A stretch of DNA of 64,000 bases from Halioglobus japonicus (GCF_001983995.1 NZ_CP019450.1:1550001-1614000); one strand, 5' to 3'. Positions 17,697-27,353 are shown, counted from the first letter of the stretch. Program-made: numbers and translations. Notes: generated by a model not told the origin, from the letters alone.

Positions 17697-18197
17697 ATGA
17701 ATAATGCAGCTGCGATTCAAGACGATATCGTTGGTGTACCGGGCGACAATGGACAGTATCTGACGTTCATTCTTGCCAACGAGGAATATGGAGTTGAAAT
17801 ATTACGTGTTCAGGAAATCCGTGGCTGGTCGAAGGTTACACCATTGCCCAATTCGCCTGAGTATCTTAAAGGTGTGATCAATCTGCGCGGCACAATAGTC
17901 CCGATCATAGACCTGCGCGAGCGCTTCAGTCTCGAACCACTTGAGTATGGATCGACCACCGTAGTGATTGTCGTCAGGGTAGAGAATGGCGAGGAAGACA
18001 GGGTCATGGGACTTGTTGTTGATGCAGTATCTGAGGTGTACACCTTGGGCGACAGCCAGTGCCAGTTACCCCCGGAATTTGGCAGCCGCCTGGAGGACAA
18101 GTTCGTCAAGTCGCTGGCCTCAGTTGAAGACAAGATGATCATCGTGCTCGACGTCGATGCATTCCTTAACGTCGACGTAAAAGCGAGCCTGGAGTAA
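17697..18197 (+). CDS. cheW: Chemotaxis coupling protein CheW
   Basis: 166 residues with the CheW beta-barrel fold: QYLTFILANEEYGVEILRVQ, VTPLPNSPEYLKGVINLRG, IVPIIDLRERF, and a C-terminal DKMIIVLDVDAFL. It links receptors to CheA. A candidate sigma-28 promoter lies in the 95-base gap upstream. The parA-like gene begins 9 bases downstream. Confidence 0.96.
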   Translation: MNNAAAIQDDIVGVPGDNGQYLTFILANEEYGVEILRVQEIRGWSKVTPLPNSPEYLKGVINLRGTIVPIIDLRERFSLEPLEYGSTTVVIVVRVENGEEDRVMGLVVDAVSEVYTLGDSQCQLPPEFGSRLEDKFVKSLASVEDKMIIVLDVDAFLNVDVKASLE

Positions 18198-18206
18198 GCG
18201 GGAGCA

Positions 18207-18983
18207 ATGCGTCGAATAGCCGTCATTAATCAGAAGGGGGGCGTAGGTAAGACAACCACCTGTGCCAACCTCGCCCATGCGTTCGCTATGGTCGGACACC
18301 GCATCGGTCGGAACGTGCTGGCGGTGGACCTCGATCCACAGGGGCATCTCTCCACAACACTCGGTAACGATGCGGCGCCTGCAGGTGTCGATGCGTTGCT
18401 GGCGGATGATTTGCCCCTTCACGATTTAGTCATCCAAAGCCGAGACGGTTTGGCGTTGCTCGGTGCAGGATCTCGACTGGCAGACTTTGAGGGGCTGGAC
18501 GCAGGATTAAGTGGAGATACAGGGCTTCTCGGTGAGCGGCTTAACGATGCAGACACCTACGATATTGTCATGATCGATTGTCCTCCTTCCTCCGGCTTTC
18601 TCGGCAGAAGCGGCATCGTCGCGGCGACTGAAATACTCATACCGGTGCCGGGAGATTACCTGGCAATGGTGGGACTCTCCAGCCTGCTTGAGCTGCTCGA
18701 GAATATTGAGGCGGAGATAGACAGGACGCTAACCAAATGGATAGTCGTTACCCGATTTGACACGCGAAGAAATCATGCTCGAGAAGTGTATGACAAGCTT
18801 CGTGAATATTTTCCAGACCAACTGTTGCACAGCGTGATAACTGAGTCTGTAGCACTTACTGAAAGTCCCAGTTTTGGCCAGTCGATCTTTGAGTACAAGG
18901 GCACCTCTCGTTCTGCGAGCGAGTATGCCGCCCTGGCTCGCGAACTGATAGAAACCGGGCAGGAGACGAGGAAGACGGCATGA
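18207..18983 (+). CDS. ParA/MinD-family ATPase of the chemotaxis cluster (ParC/PpfA-like)
   Basis: 258 residues. A deviant Walker A INQKGGVGKTTTCANLA with the signature Lys, the A' motif LAVDLDPQGHLSTTLG, and Walker B IVMIDCPPSS identify a ParA-type ATPase. It begins 9 bases after cheW and overlaps the chemoreceptor gene by 4 bases. ParA homologues in chemotaxis operons (ParC of Vibrio, PpfA of Rhodobacter) position receptor arrays and ensure their inheritance at division. The direct fusion of reading frames with a soluble receptor suggests the same function here, with the receptor as its partner (inference). Confidence 0.88.
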   Translation: MRRIAVINQKGGVGKTTTCANLAHAFAMVGHRIGRNVLAVDLDPQGHLSTTLGNDAAPAGVDALLADDLPLHDLVIQSRDGLALLGAGSRLADFEGLDAGLSGDTGLLGERLNDADTYDIVMIDCPPSSGFLGRSGIVAATEILIPVPGDYLAMVGLSSLLELLENIEAEIDRTLTKWIVVTRFDTRRNHAREVYDKLREYFPDQLLHSVITESVALTESPSFGQSIFEYKGTSRSASEYAALARELIETGQETRKTA

Positions 18984-21900
18984 GTAGGAGCAGTACTAAG
19001 AAAGTAGGTGACGATCCGCTGGAGTGGCTGCAGAAATCAGCCAAGCAGGGCGGTGGAAGAAAACCTGTCGGCCGCGGTGATTCGCGGAAGAAACCTGCGG
19101 CGAAACGCTTGTCGACATCAGTAACCCAGCAGCCATCAGTGCCCGATCCAGCAGCTCTGGTTGAGGCGAGCTTTAAACAGGTGGCGTCGCGGGGCGAAGA
19201 GATTGTAAGTATCTTTTATGAGCGTCTGTTTGATCGCTACCCCCAAGTTGAACTTTTGTTTGAAGGTGTAGATCAACAGGAGCAAAAAACGAAACTGCTC
19301 GCTGCCCTTAGTACCATGGTAGCGAGTCTGCGCAATCCCGAGAAATTGGCGCCGATCCTTGCGGAGATGGGGTCTCGGCACCAGGAGTATGGGGCGGAGG
19401 TCGAACATTACGGTGCAGTTGCGGAAACGCTGGTCGAGGTTCTGGCTGACGTTTCTGGCGAAGAATGGAATAAAGATATTAACCACGCGTGGAAGTTTAC
19501 CTTATCGTCTGTTGCGCAGATGATGCTGGTGGGCTACGAATCTGAGAAGGATGAAGACATGGCTTCAAGTAGTGTAGCGGCGCTGGCGGTACCAGAAGAG
19601 TATGAACACACAGCGGAAGAACTGAGCCGTATGCGGTCAGCCGTCGATGGTGCGATGACGGCGATCATGATGGTCGACCGTGACTTTGTAGTGACCTATG
19701 CAAACCAGGCGACCCTGGATCTGCTGTCCAAACATTGCGATACGTTGGCGAGCGTGTATCCCGGCTTTAGTCCGGACGCGCTGATTGGTACATGCATCGA
19801 CAGCTTCCACAAGCGTCCTGAGCATCAGCGAGCGTTGTTGGCGGACCCGGCGAACCTGCCATGGCGCACTGACATCAGTATTGGTCCTTTGAAGTTTGCC
19901 CTAAATGTGACTGCAATTGTCGATGAACGGGGAGACTATTTGGGTAACAACCTGGAGTGGTCGGATGTCACGGCCCTGCGCGAGAAGGAATTGCAAACCG
20001 CCCGGTTGAATTCGTCAATCGACGGCGCTATGACAGCGATTATGATGATCGATCGCGACTTTACTGTTACCTATGCCAACGAAGCCACTCTACAGTTGTT
20101 GCGCGACAATCAGGCAACGCTTAGCTCGATCTATCCTGGATTCAACCCGGATAAGCTTATCGGTTCTTGTATCGATGGCTTCCACAAGAATCCCGAGCAC
20201 CAGAGAAACATATTGTCTGATCCGGCTAACCTACCTTGGCGCACAGACATTGAGGTGGCTGACCTCAAGTTCTCCCTGAACGTAACTGCCATTGTTGATG
20301 CGCAGGGTAATTATCTCGGAAACACACTTGAATGGTCCGATGTCACTACCTTGCGACAGCAGGAACTTCAAACTGCGCGGCTTAATTCATCGATTGATGG
20401 CGCAATGACGGCAATCATGATGATTGATAGAGATTTCATCGTCACTTATGCTAATGATGCCACGCTGCAGCTTCTGCGTAATAATCAGGAAACGTTGAGT
20501 TCAATATATCCCGGATTCAACCCCGACAAACTAATAGGGGCATGTATTGATGGCTTCCACAAAAAACCCGAGCATCAGCGAAATATCCTCAGCGATCCGT
20601 CCAACTTACCCTGGCGGACTGATATTGAAGTCGGACACCTTAAGTTCTCGTTGAATGTCACGGCCATCGTTGATGGCGATGGGAACTATTTGGGCAATAC
20701 ACTCGAATGGGCGGATGTGACGGAGTTGCGCAAGAAGGAAATGGAGAATGCACGCCTGCAGTCAGCCATTGCCGGAGCCACAACCCGTCTGATGCTCTGT
20801 GACGAGAATCTCGACATTATCTACTGCAACCCCGCAGTAATGGACATGTTCCAAAATCGCTCCAGCGAGATGCGTGAGGTGTTCCCTGGCTTTGATGCCA
20901 GCAAGCTCATTGGCGAGAGCATCGATCAGTTCCACAAGAATCCAGCCCACCAGCGCCGCCTCTTGCAAGATAAGAACATGTTGCCGGCCAGCGCGAAGAT
21001 TCATGTGCTGGATCTGGTGTTCCAGGTCAATGCCACCATGATCGAGGGAGCGAACGGCGAATATCTCGGAAATATCGTCGAGTGGGTCGATATGACTGAG
21101 CAGCACAATGCTGAGACAGAGCTGAGTGCGCTGGTGTCTGCTGCGTCAGAAGGCGACTTCTCTATCTCCATGGACGTCGAGAGGTACCAGGGCTTTTATC
21201 GGGATCTGGGTACGACCATTAACGGTATTATGGTCGGCCTCAAAGACTTGTCCGAAGTGCTTGCCAGCCTGTCCCAGGGGGATCTCACCTGCGGTATGAA
21301 CGGTCAGTACGACGGCTTGTTTGCTAAGTTCAAGGAAGACGTAAATGGCACTGTCGACGTGCTACGCGACATGGTCAACCAGATTCTGACCAGTTCTACG
21401 AATATCTCAAGCTCTTCCTCCGAGATTTCTGAAGGTAATTCGGATCTCCTGCAGCGCACTGAAAGTCAGGCTTCTTCGCTTGAGGAAACTGCGTCCAGTA
21501 TGGAAGAGATGACAGCGGCGGTTAAATCGAGCGCGGACAATGCCCGTCAGGCCAACCAGCTTGCAGCCAGCGCGCGTGAGCAGGCGGAAACCGGTGGCCA
21601 GGTAGTCAGCCGTGCCGTGGATGCGATGAGTGAAATCAATAAGTCTTCCAATCAGATTGCAGAGATTATTTCCGTGATCGATGAGATTGCGTTCCAGACC
21701 AACCTCCTGGCGCTGAACGCGGCTGTTGAGGCGGCACGTGCCGGCGAGCAGGGTAGAGGTTTCGCCGTCGTTGCAGCAGAGGTGCGTAATCTTGCGCAGC
21801 GCAGTGCTGAAGCAGCCAAGGAAATTAAAGCATTGATTAAAGATAGCGTTGCCAAAGTAGACGATGGTTCAAGACTGGTAGGTGAATCCGGTAATACGCT

Positions 21901-22258
21901 CACCGAGATTGTCACTGCTGTCAAAAAGGTGAGTGACATCATCGCTGAGATTGCAGCTGCGGCGCAGGAGCAATCACTTGGCATCGACCAGGTGAACACA
22001 GCAGTTTCACAGTTGGATGAGGTCACCCAGAAAAACGCCGCAATGGTCGAGGAAGCAGCTGCTGCAAGTGAATCAATGGACGAGCAGTCCAATGGCCTCA
22101 TCCAGCTCATGGAGTTCTTTAATATCGGCGAAAATGACTCATCACCGGCGGCCCCTGCGAGAGGAGGACGGGCCCAAAGCCAGGGCAGGCCTCCGCGGGC
22201 AGCAGCACCGCGACGCAAGGTGAGTAAGTCAGAGAGCGACGAGTGGGAAGAGTTTTAG
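18980..22258 (+). CDS. Soluble chemoreceptor: globin, four PAS repeats, MCP signalling domain
   Basis: 1092 residues with no membrane helix. Residues 1-50 are basic and disordered (GDDPLEWLQKSAKQGG, then RKKPAAKR). Residues about 50-185 are a globin: FYERLFDRYPQVELLF, SRHQEYGAEVEHY with the likely haem-binding His 134. Four PAS units of 125 residues each follow (from about 217 to 715), then HAMP-like segments, a methylation helix (QASSLEETASSMEEM) and the MCP hairpin (EIAFQTNLLALNAAVEAARA). The C-terminus EWEEF resembles the CheR/CheB tether. It likely senses oxygen or another gas or redox cue in the cytoplasm. Overlaps parA by 4 bases. The basic N-terminus could contact the ParA partner, as in ParB-type activators (inference). 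Confidence 0.92.
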   Translation: MSRSSTKKVGDDPLEWLQKSAKQGGGRKPVGRGDSRKKPAAKRLSTSVTQQPSVPDPAALVEASFKQVASRGEEIVSIFYERLFDRYPQVELLFEGVDQQEQKTKLLAALSTMVASLRNPEKLAPILAEMGSRHQEYGAEVEHYGAVAETLVEVLADVSGEEWNKDINHAWKFTLSSVAQMMLVGYESEKDEDMASSSVAALAVPEEYEHTAEELSRMRSAVDGAMTAIMMVDRDFVVTYANQATLDLLSKHCDTLASVYPGFSPDALIGTCIDSFHKRPEHQRALLADPANLPWRTDISIGPLKFALNVTAIVDERGDYLGNNLEWSDVTALREKELQTARLNSSIDGAMTAIMMIDRDFTVTYANEATLQLLRDNQATLSSIYPGFNPDKLIGSCIDGFHKNPEHQRNILSDPANLPWRTDIEVADLKFSLNVTAIVDAQGNYLGNTLEWSDVTTLRQQELQTARLNSSIDGAMTAIMMIDRDFIVTYANDATLQLLRNNQETLSSIYPGFNPDKLIGACIDGFHKKPEHQRNILSDPSNLPWRTDIEVGHLKFSLNVTAIVDGDGNYLGNTLEWADVTELRKKEMENARLQSAIAGATTRLMLCDENLDIIYCNPAVMDMFQNRSSEMREVFPGFDASKLIGESIDQFHKNPAHQRRLLQDKNMLPASAKIHVLDLVFQVNATMIEGANGEYLGNIVEWVDMTEQHNAETELSALVSAASEGDFSISMDVERYQGFYRDLGTTINGIMVGLKDLSEVLASLSQGDLTCGMNGQYDGLFAKFKEDVNGTVDVLRDMVNQILTSSTNISSSSSEISEGNSDLLQRTESQASSLEETASSMEEMTAAVKSSADNARQANQLAASAREQAETGGQVVSRAVDAMSEINKSSNQIAEIISVIDEIAFQTNLLALNAAVEAARAGEQGRGFAVVAAEVRNLAQRSAEAAKEIKALIKDSVAKVDDGSRLVGESGNTLTEIVTAVKKVSDIIAEIAAAAQEQSLGIDQVNTAVSQLDEVTQKNAAMVEEAAAASESMDEQSNGLIQLMEFFNIGENDSSPAAPARGGRAQSQGRPPRAAAPRRKVSKSESDEWEEF
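19628..21127 (+). repeat. Four tandem 375-bp PAS-coding units
   Basis: The repeat motif S-[AVI]-[DA]-GAMTA recurs at 19643, 20018, 20393 and 20768, an exact 375-base period (125 codons). Units 1-3 are close in protein sequence; units 2 and 3 differ at about 18 of 125 residues by my count, yet differ at many third codon positions. Unit 4 is more diverged. Confidence 0.9.
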
Positions 22259-22321
22259 AGTAATACCTGATTAGAGGCGGAGGAATGGTAGCGTGATTGA
22301 TTACTTTCAAGGTCATTACCC

Positions 22322-23173
22322 ATGCCCCCGGCGTTGAATCAGGGGGATGGCGCTTCTGAATTCCGGCTGACAGATCGCGATTTTCGGTATATCTCCGGAC
22401 TCATTGGCGAGCACGCAGGAATCGTACTCACCGATGTAAAGAAAGACCTTGTGTATGGGAGACTGGTAAAGAGATTGCGCGCCCATGGTATGCGCAACTT
22501 TTCAGACTATTGCAAATTGATTGAACGTGACACCGGCGGTGAAGAGTTCGAGTTTTTCGTAAATTCGCTAACCACCAATCTGACCAGTTTCTTTCGTGAA
22601 TCCCATCATTTTGATCATTTAAGGAACGAAGCGCTTCCTGAGTTGATGCAAAACCCTCGCAGGAAGCTGCGCATATGGTCTGCGGGTTGCTCTACTGGTG
22701 CCGAGGCCTACTCCATTGCCATGGTTGTTGCGGACGTAGTGCCGGCAGACTGGGACGTAAAGATACTTGCCACCGACATCGACACGGCGGTACTGAAGAT
22801 AGCGAAGGCAGGGATCTATGAAGCGGAGTTTGCTAACAAAGGTCTGGATTCACAGCGCTTGAAACGCTGGGCTCAGCGCGACCCGACGCCAGGTTCGGAC
22901 AGAATCAGAATAAGAGATGAGTTGCGCAGTATGATCAGTTTTCTACCGCTCAATCTCCTCGAGGCCTGGCCCATGAAGAGCAGCTTCGACATTGTTTTCT
23001 GTCGAAACGTCGTCATTTACTTTGAAAAGCTGACCCAGGTCAAACTGTTCGATCGCATAGGTAACCAACTCGCGCCCGAGGGATTTCTCTACATTGGACA
23101 TTCCGAAAGCCTGAACAAGGTCAGTGACAGATTCATGTTGATCGGCAAAACTATCTACCGGCGGAAGGGTTGA
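22322..23173 (+). CDS. cheR: Chemoreceptor methyltransferase CheR
   Basis: 283 residues. The N-terminal helical domain reads FRYISGLIGEHAGIVLTDVK and is followed by the catalytic domain with SLTTNLTSFFRESHHF, the SAM-binding WSAGCSTGAEAYSIAM, LATDIDTAVL and DIVFCRNVVIYF. It methylates receptor glutamates. The ribosome site AAGG at 22308-22311 is about 10 bases before ATG. Its end is directly adjacent to cheD. Confidence 0.97.
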   Translation: MPPALNQGDGASEFRLTDRDFRYISGLIGEHAGIVLTDVKKDLVYGRLVKRLRAHGMRNFSDYCKLIERDTGGEEFEFFVNSLTTNLTSFFRESHHFDHLRNEALPELMQNPRRKLRIWSAGCSTGAEAYSIAMVVADVVPADWDVKILATDIDTAVLKIAKAGIYEAEFANKGLDSQRLKRWAQRDPTPGSDRIRIRDELRSMISFLPLNLLEAWPMKSSFDIVFCRNVVIYFEKLTQVKLFDRIGNQLAPEGFLYIGHSESLNKVSDRFMLIGKTIYRRKG

Positions 23174-23175
23174 CG

Positions 23176-23820
23176 GTGAGCCAGATTCTCAGCAATAGCA
23201 GTCAAGCGATGCGCGGCGAACAGCCTAATGTGTTGGATGGCTATGAGCATGTTCATCGCTATTGGGATCGGGCCTTCGCCTGCCATGCTGCGAAAATACT
23301 GCCAGGTGAGTACTATGTCTCCACCCAAGGCGAGATGATAACCACCGTTCTAGGGTCGTGTATTTCGGCCTGTGTGCGCGACGTCGACTTTGGTGTCGGC
23401 GGAATGAATCACTTTATGCTCCCCGAGGGTAAGAGCGGCGGTGACTGTGCCAGCACCCAGGCGCGCTATGGTAGTTTCGCCATGGAAACACTCATAAATC
23501 AGATTATTATGCATGGCGGGCGCCGCCGGAGACTTGAAGTCAAGCTATTTGGTGGCGGGCAGGTGCTCGATCAGATGACGGATATTGGCGCGAGAAACAT
23601 TGCTTTCGTCGAAGAGTATGTCGCGGAGGAGGGGCTATTGGTTACCTCCAGAGATGTTGGAGACGTTTACCCTCGACGCGTGGTCTTTTTCCCTGAGACA
23701 GGTAAGGCGATGGTGAAACGACTGCGCAAAGTCACCAATGACACCATCACCGAGCGTGAGAGTAAGTATCGTGAAGATCTCTCGCATCAGCCCATAAGCA
23801 GTGACGTAGAACTATTCTGA
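23176..23820 (+). CDS. cheD: Chemoreceptor glutamine deamidase CheD
   Basis: About 214 residues from GTG 23176, which has GGAAGGG 7 bases upstream; a TTG at 23170 that overlaps cheR is also possible. LGSCISACVRD contains the catalytic Cys, GGMNHFMLP the His, and ARYGSFAMETLINQIIMHGG and KLFGGGQVL complete the family pattern. It deamidates receptor Gln residues and may bind CheY-P or CheC in other species. Part of the cheR-cheD-cheB operon. Confidence 0.95.
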   Translation: MSQILSNSSQAMRGEQPNVLDGYEHVHRYWDRAFACHAAKILPGEYYVSTQGEMITTVLGSCISACVRDVDFGVGGMNHFMLPEGKSGGDCASTQARYGSFAMETLINQIIMHGGRRRRLEVKLFGGGQVLDQMTDIGARNIAFVEEYVAEEGLLVTSRDVGDVYPRRVVFFPETGKAMVKRLRKVTNDTITERESKYREDLSHQPISSDVELF

Positions 23821-23827
23821 CAAGCTC

Positions 23828-24925
23828 ATGGAAGATTCCCGAGTTAAAGTATTAGTGGTCGATGACTCGGCGCTGGTACGCAATATCTTATCCAGGATTT
23901 TCGAAGAGGCGGACGATATAGAAGTTGTAGGTGTTGCCGGCGATCCGTATATCGCCAGAGACAAGATCAAGTCACTAAATCCGGATGTAATTACCCTGGA
24001 CGTGGAAATGCCGCGTATGGATGGCTTGACCTTTCTTGGCAATCTTATGCGCTTGCGCCCGCTGCCCGTGGTCATGGTTTCGTCACTCACCCAGCGCAGT
24101 GCCGATGTCACGTTGCGTGCGCTGGAGTTAGGTGCTGTCGACTTTGTCACCAAACCCAGTATTGATGTCTCCCATACCTTACAGGATTACGCAGACGAAC
24201 TTCTCACCAAGGTTCGGCACGCTGCACGCGTAAAGGTTCATCGCCGAAACGCTAATCCAGCCAATACTCCTACCCATACCCCAATCACCGGGGCAAGAGC
24301 TGCGTCGAAGCAGCGAAACTTTCGAACGACTGATCGGTTGATCGCCATTGGTGCGTCTACCGGCGGCACGGAGGCGATTCGCGAAGTGTTAATGGGGCTG
24401 CCATCAGATGCTCCAGGCATTGTTATTGCCCAACATATTCCGCCTGGTTTCAGTGCCGCTTTTGCGGAGAGACTTGACCGGATAACACAACTGTCCGTAA
24501 AAGAGGCGGAAGACGGTGACCAGGTGCTACCTGGCCACGCGTTTGTTGCGCCCGGGGATCGTCACTTGCGATTGACTCGTAGCGGAGCGCGCTATCTCTG
24601 CCTGCTCGACGATTCCGAACCGGTCAACCGCCACAAGCCCAGCGTCGATGTACTGTTTCGGTCTGTTCTGGCCGCTGTCGGCGACAATGCCGTGGCCGCG
24701 ATACTCACTGGGATGGGCGGAGACGGCGCCAGCGCCATGTGTGCTTTAAAGGATCAGCACGTGCATACCATCGCCCAGGACGAAGAAACCAGTGTGGTTT
24801 GGGGTATGCCCGGCGAAACCGTGCGCCTGGGGGGAGCTTGCGAAACACTGCCATTGGGGCAGATCGCTGCGGCGCTGCTTGAAGCAACCAGCTATGGAGA
24901 GCTTGTTACCCAGGCACGCCGGTAA
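23828..24925 (+). CDS. cheB: Chemotaxis methylesterase response regulator CheB
   Basis: 365 residues. Receiver domain with VLVVDDSALVRNIL and VITLDVEMPRMDGL, linker, and methylesterase domain with IAIGASTGGTEAIREVL (Ser), QHIPPGFSAAFAERLD (His) and LTGMGGDGASAM (Asp). It removes receptor methyl groups when phosphorylated by CheA. It starts 7 bases after cheD. Its last 20 bases overlap the convergent histidine kinase gene. Confidence 0.97.
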   Translation: MEDSRVKVLVVDDSALVRNILSRIFEEADDIEVVGVAGDPYIARDKIKSLNPDVITLDVEMPRMDGLTFLGNLMRLRPLPVVMVSSLTQRSADVTLRALELGAVDFVTKPSIDVSHTLQDYADELLTKVRHAARVKVHRRNANPANTPTHTPITGARAASKQRNFRTTDRLIAIGASTGGTEAIREVLMGLPSDAPGIVIAQHIPPGFSAAFAERLDRITQLSVKEAEDGDQVLPGHAFVAPGDRHLRLTRSGARYLCLLDDSEPVNRHKPSVDVLFRSVLAAVGDNAVAAILTGMGGDGASAMCALKDQHVHTIAQDEETSVVWGMPGETVRLGGACETLPLGQIAAALLEATSYGELVTQARR

Positions 24926-27353
24926 GCAGGGAAGTAATCGCAGACTCTAGTTCCGCGCTGTTAATTGGTGTCAGACAGATGGCACTGAAAATGCCCATGC
25001 TGGAAGGTAGTAAATCTGTAAACTCTTGAGATGAAAGTATACCGACATGAGGAATACGTCGAAGAGCCGAATTTTGATCGTCATTTGTAGATTCTAGGGT
25101 CTTATGTGAGGTATCACTGTCCAGAATGATAACTCTTGGCGTAGCGCAATGCTGAAGTGCCTCTGGGTATTCGTGGGCATGGAATTTTCTAACCTCCAGC
25201 CCGTCGTGCATAGCAAGGGTGCTATCAATGAGTTCCCGCGTGGCGGTGTGATCAGAGAAAAGGGCCACGCTGCTATTTGCAGTATTTGGATCATCGCGCT
25301 GATCTAACGCGAATGTAGGCGGGGTGGCACAGGGCGCGTAAACCTCAAGGTGAAAGGTACTACCCATGCCGGGGCGCGAAGTGAAGCCAATGCTTCCCCC
25401 CATGTTCTCGATAATCTTTTTAGTGATCGAAAGACCGATACCTGTCCCTTCGATGGACGAACCGCCTTTAGCGCCGCGCTCGAAGGGCGTAAACAGACTG
25501 TTTTGATCCTCTGGCGCAATCCCAACACCAGTGTCTGCGATGCTTATCAGCACTCGGTAGGGGACAGAATGTGTGCACGAAACAATCACATTGCCGCCCG
25601 ATTGGTTATACTTGATCGCGTTGTTGATCAGGTTGATGAGCGCTTGTTTTAGCCGTAATCGATCAACCAGCACATGGCCATCGAATGTCCCTTGGCATAC
25701 GAGATCGACATTTCTTCGGGCCGCCAATGGGCTGACCAGCGCCACGGTCTCATCAATGATCTCCTTGAGTGGATGGTATTCGAGTACAGTGTTTAGCGAG
25801 CCTGTTTCTATGACAGATAAGTCGATGATGTCATTGATTAGTTTGAGGAGATGGGTGCCTGCTCCGACGATTTCGGAGATATTGGACTGCTGTTCCTTTT
25901 CCAGATGTTGGTCAAGTTGCAGGAGCTGGCCAAAACCAAGAATGGAGTTCAGGGGGGTGCGCAGTTCATGGCTCATATGTGAAATAAAATTGGATTTGGC
26001 TTTGTTGGCATGTTCCGCCAGTGATTTCGATTTGCGCAGTTCGGATTCGGTGTGCTTGATACGGCTGATGTCGATAAGCGTGGCAACCAGCGTATCGGCG
26101 TCGCCGTTCGGTACCCGGGTTCTAGCGCCGCGGAGTTGGACCCAGATCTCGGCGGCCTGTTCATTGCTGATCCTGAATTCCACTTCGATTGATCGGTAGT
26201 TGTTGACGGCGTTTGAAAGTTCCGCAAGCAATAGGCGTCGGTCCTTGGAATGGACCAACTCCAAGAACTGATTGAATTCTATTTTCGCTAGGTTCTTGCT
26301 CAGGCCGAACATGCCTGGTGACCAGCGAACCTGAAGCGTACGAAGATCCAGATCGAAATCAGCCACATGAGCCAGTAATTGCCTTCCCAGAAGACGCTGT
26401 TTCTCAAGCGCTGACTGTCTTTCGCGTGCGCAGCGGCGCAGACTCGTGCTGAGATGGTCGCGAATCATCTGCAGATATTCTGCTAAATCGTCAAGTGCTC
26501 GAAATTGTCGTTCTGAATCGCATAAAAGGCACAGCAGGTATTCACAGTCCCCGCTCATCTGAAGGGGCAGGTAGGCAATGCCAGGGATGTTTTCTTGAGC
26601 GAGGCATTTCATCAGGTCATTATCAGCACAGGCGGTTGGTTCGTTTTCAGGCTGATGTAGTGATACTTTGTTGGCGTCACTTCTGAGCGCCTGCAAATAA
26701 CTGTAATGACCTGTCTCAAAGGCGTCGTAGAGTTTAAGAGCAATCTGTGGGTGGGAAAATTCGACTACCGGCCTACTGTTCTCGGTGCTGGATTTCAGCA
26801 ACACGAAGGCCTGGGCCGGGAGTACCTTCAGCCATTCGCCAAGTAATCGCCTGAGGGTCGACAAATGACTCTCGTACTCTATCTCGAGTAACTCTTTCGC
26901 ATGCCGTCCCATTAACGACAGAATGCGTGTATTAATGTCGACTAGCGAATCAAAGTCAGGCCCTCTGCGTATCTCTGTGCGAATCGCAGTGTAAAAGACT
27001 GGTCCTTGGGCCCCTATGGTGCTGGGGGTAATCGTGGTTTGTACCCAGTAGTAGGTCCCATCCTTCCTGCGGTTTTTGATGAGCCCTGACCAGGTCGCTT
27101 CGCGGCTGATCGTCCGCCACAAGTCGGCAAAAAATTCGGGCGGGTGATGACCTGAATTGACAATATTATGCGTACTGCCGATCAGTTCTTCCTTGCTATA
27201 CCCAGAGGTAGAACAAAACAAGGCATTGGCGTAGAGAATGCAGCCTCGCTCGTCGGTGACACTGACAATGGCATGCTGATTCATCGCTTCGATGATCTGA
27301 TTCTTTTCTATGACATTGAGAACAATGTTGTCTGAAATGGAGCCTGCGATCAT
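24906..27353 (-). CDS. Cytoplasmic PAS sensor histidine kinase with a degenerate receiver-like C-terminus
   Basis: About 815 residues from ATG 27353, preferred because AGGA lies 5 bases upstream; an in-frame TTG at 27422 is possible. An N-terminal PAS/PAC (ANALFCSTSGYSKEEL, RRKDGTYYWVQ) is followed by a GAF-like region, a second PAS, HisKA (FISHMSHELRTPLNSILGF), and HATPase with INNAIKYN, ADTGVGI and GTGIGLSI. The last 120 residues look like a receiver fold (RVIILDSDTSHK at the Asp position) without a convincing acidic pocket. No membrane helix. It sits between cheB (convergent) and flhB (divergent), breaking the usual che-flh synteny, so a motility role is plausible but unproven. Confidence 0.85.
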   Translation of the reverse strand: MIAGSISDNIVLNVIEKNQIIEAMNQHAIVSVTDERGCILYANALFCSTSGYSKEELIGSTHNIVNSGHHPPEFFADLWRTISREATWSGLIKNRRKDGTYYWVQTTITPSTIGAQGPVFYTAIRTEIRRGPDFDSLVDINTRILSLMGRHAKELLEIEYESHLSTLRRLLGEWLKVLPAQAFVLLKSSTENSRPVVEFSHPQIALKLYDAFETGHYSYLQALRSDANKVSLHQPENEPTACADNDLMKCLAQENIPGIAYLPLQMSGDCEYLLCLLCDSERQFRALDDLAEYLQMIRDHLSTSLRRCARERQSALEKQRLLGRQLLAHVADFDLDLRTLQVRWSPGMFGLSKNLAKIEFNQFLELVHSKDRRLLLAELSNAVNNYRSIEVEFRISNEQAAEIWVQLRGARTRVPNGDADTLVATLIDISRIKHTESELRKSKSLAEHANKAKSNFISHMSHELRTPLNSILGFGQLLQLDQHLEKEQQSNISEIVGAGTHLLKLINDIIDLSVIETGSLNTVLEYHPLKEIIDETVALVSPLAARRNVDLVCQGTFDGHVLVDRLRLKQALINLINNAIKYNQSGGNVIVSCTHSVPYRVLISIADTGVGIAPEDQNSLFTPFERGAKGGSSIEGTGIGLSITKKIIENMGGSIGFTSRPGMGSTFHLEVYAPCATPPTFALDQRDDPNTANSSVALFSDHTATRELIDSTLAMHDGLEVRKFHAHEYPEALQHCATPRVIILDSDTSHKTLESTNDDQNSALRRIPHVGILSSQEFTDLLPSSMGIFSAICLTPINSAELESAITSLLTGVPG

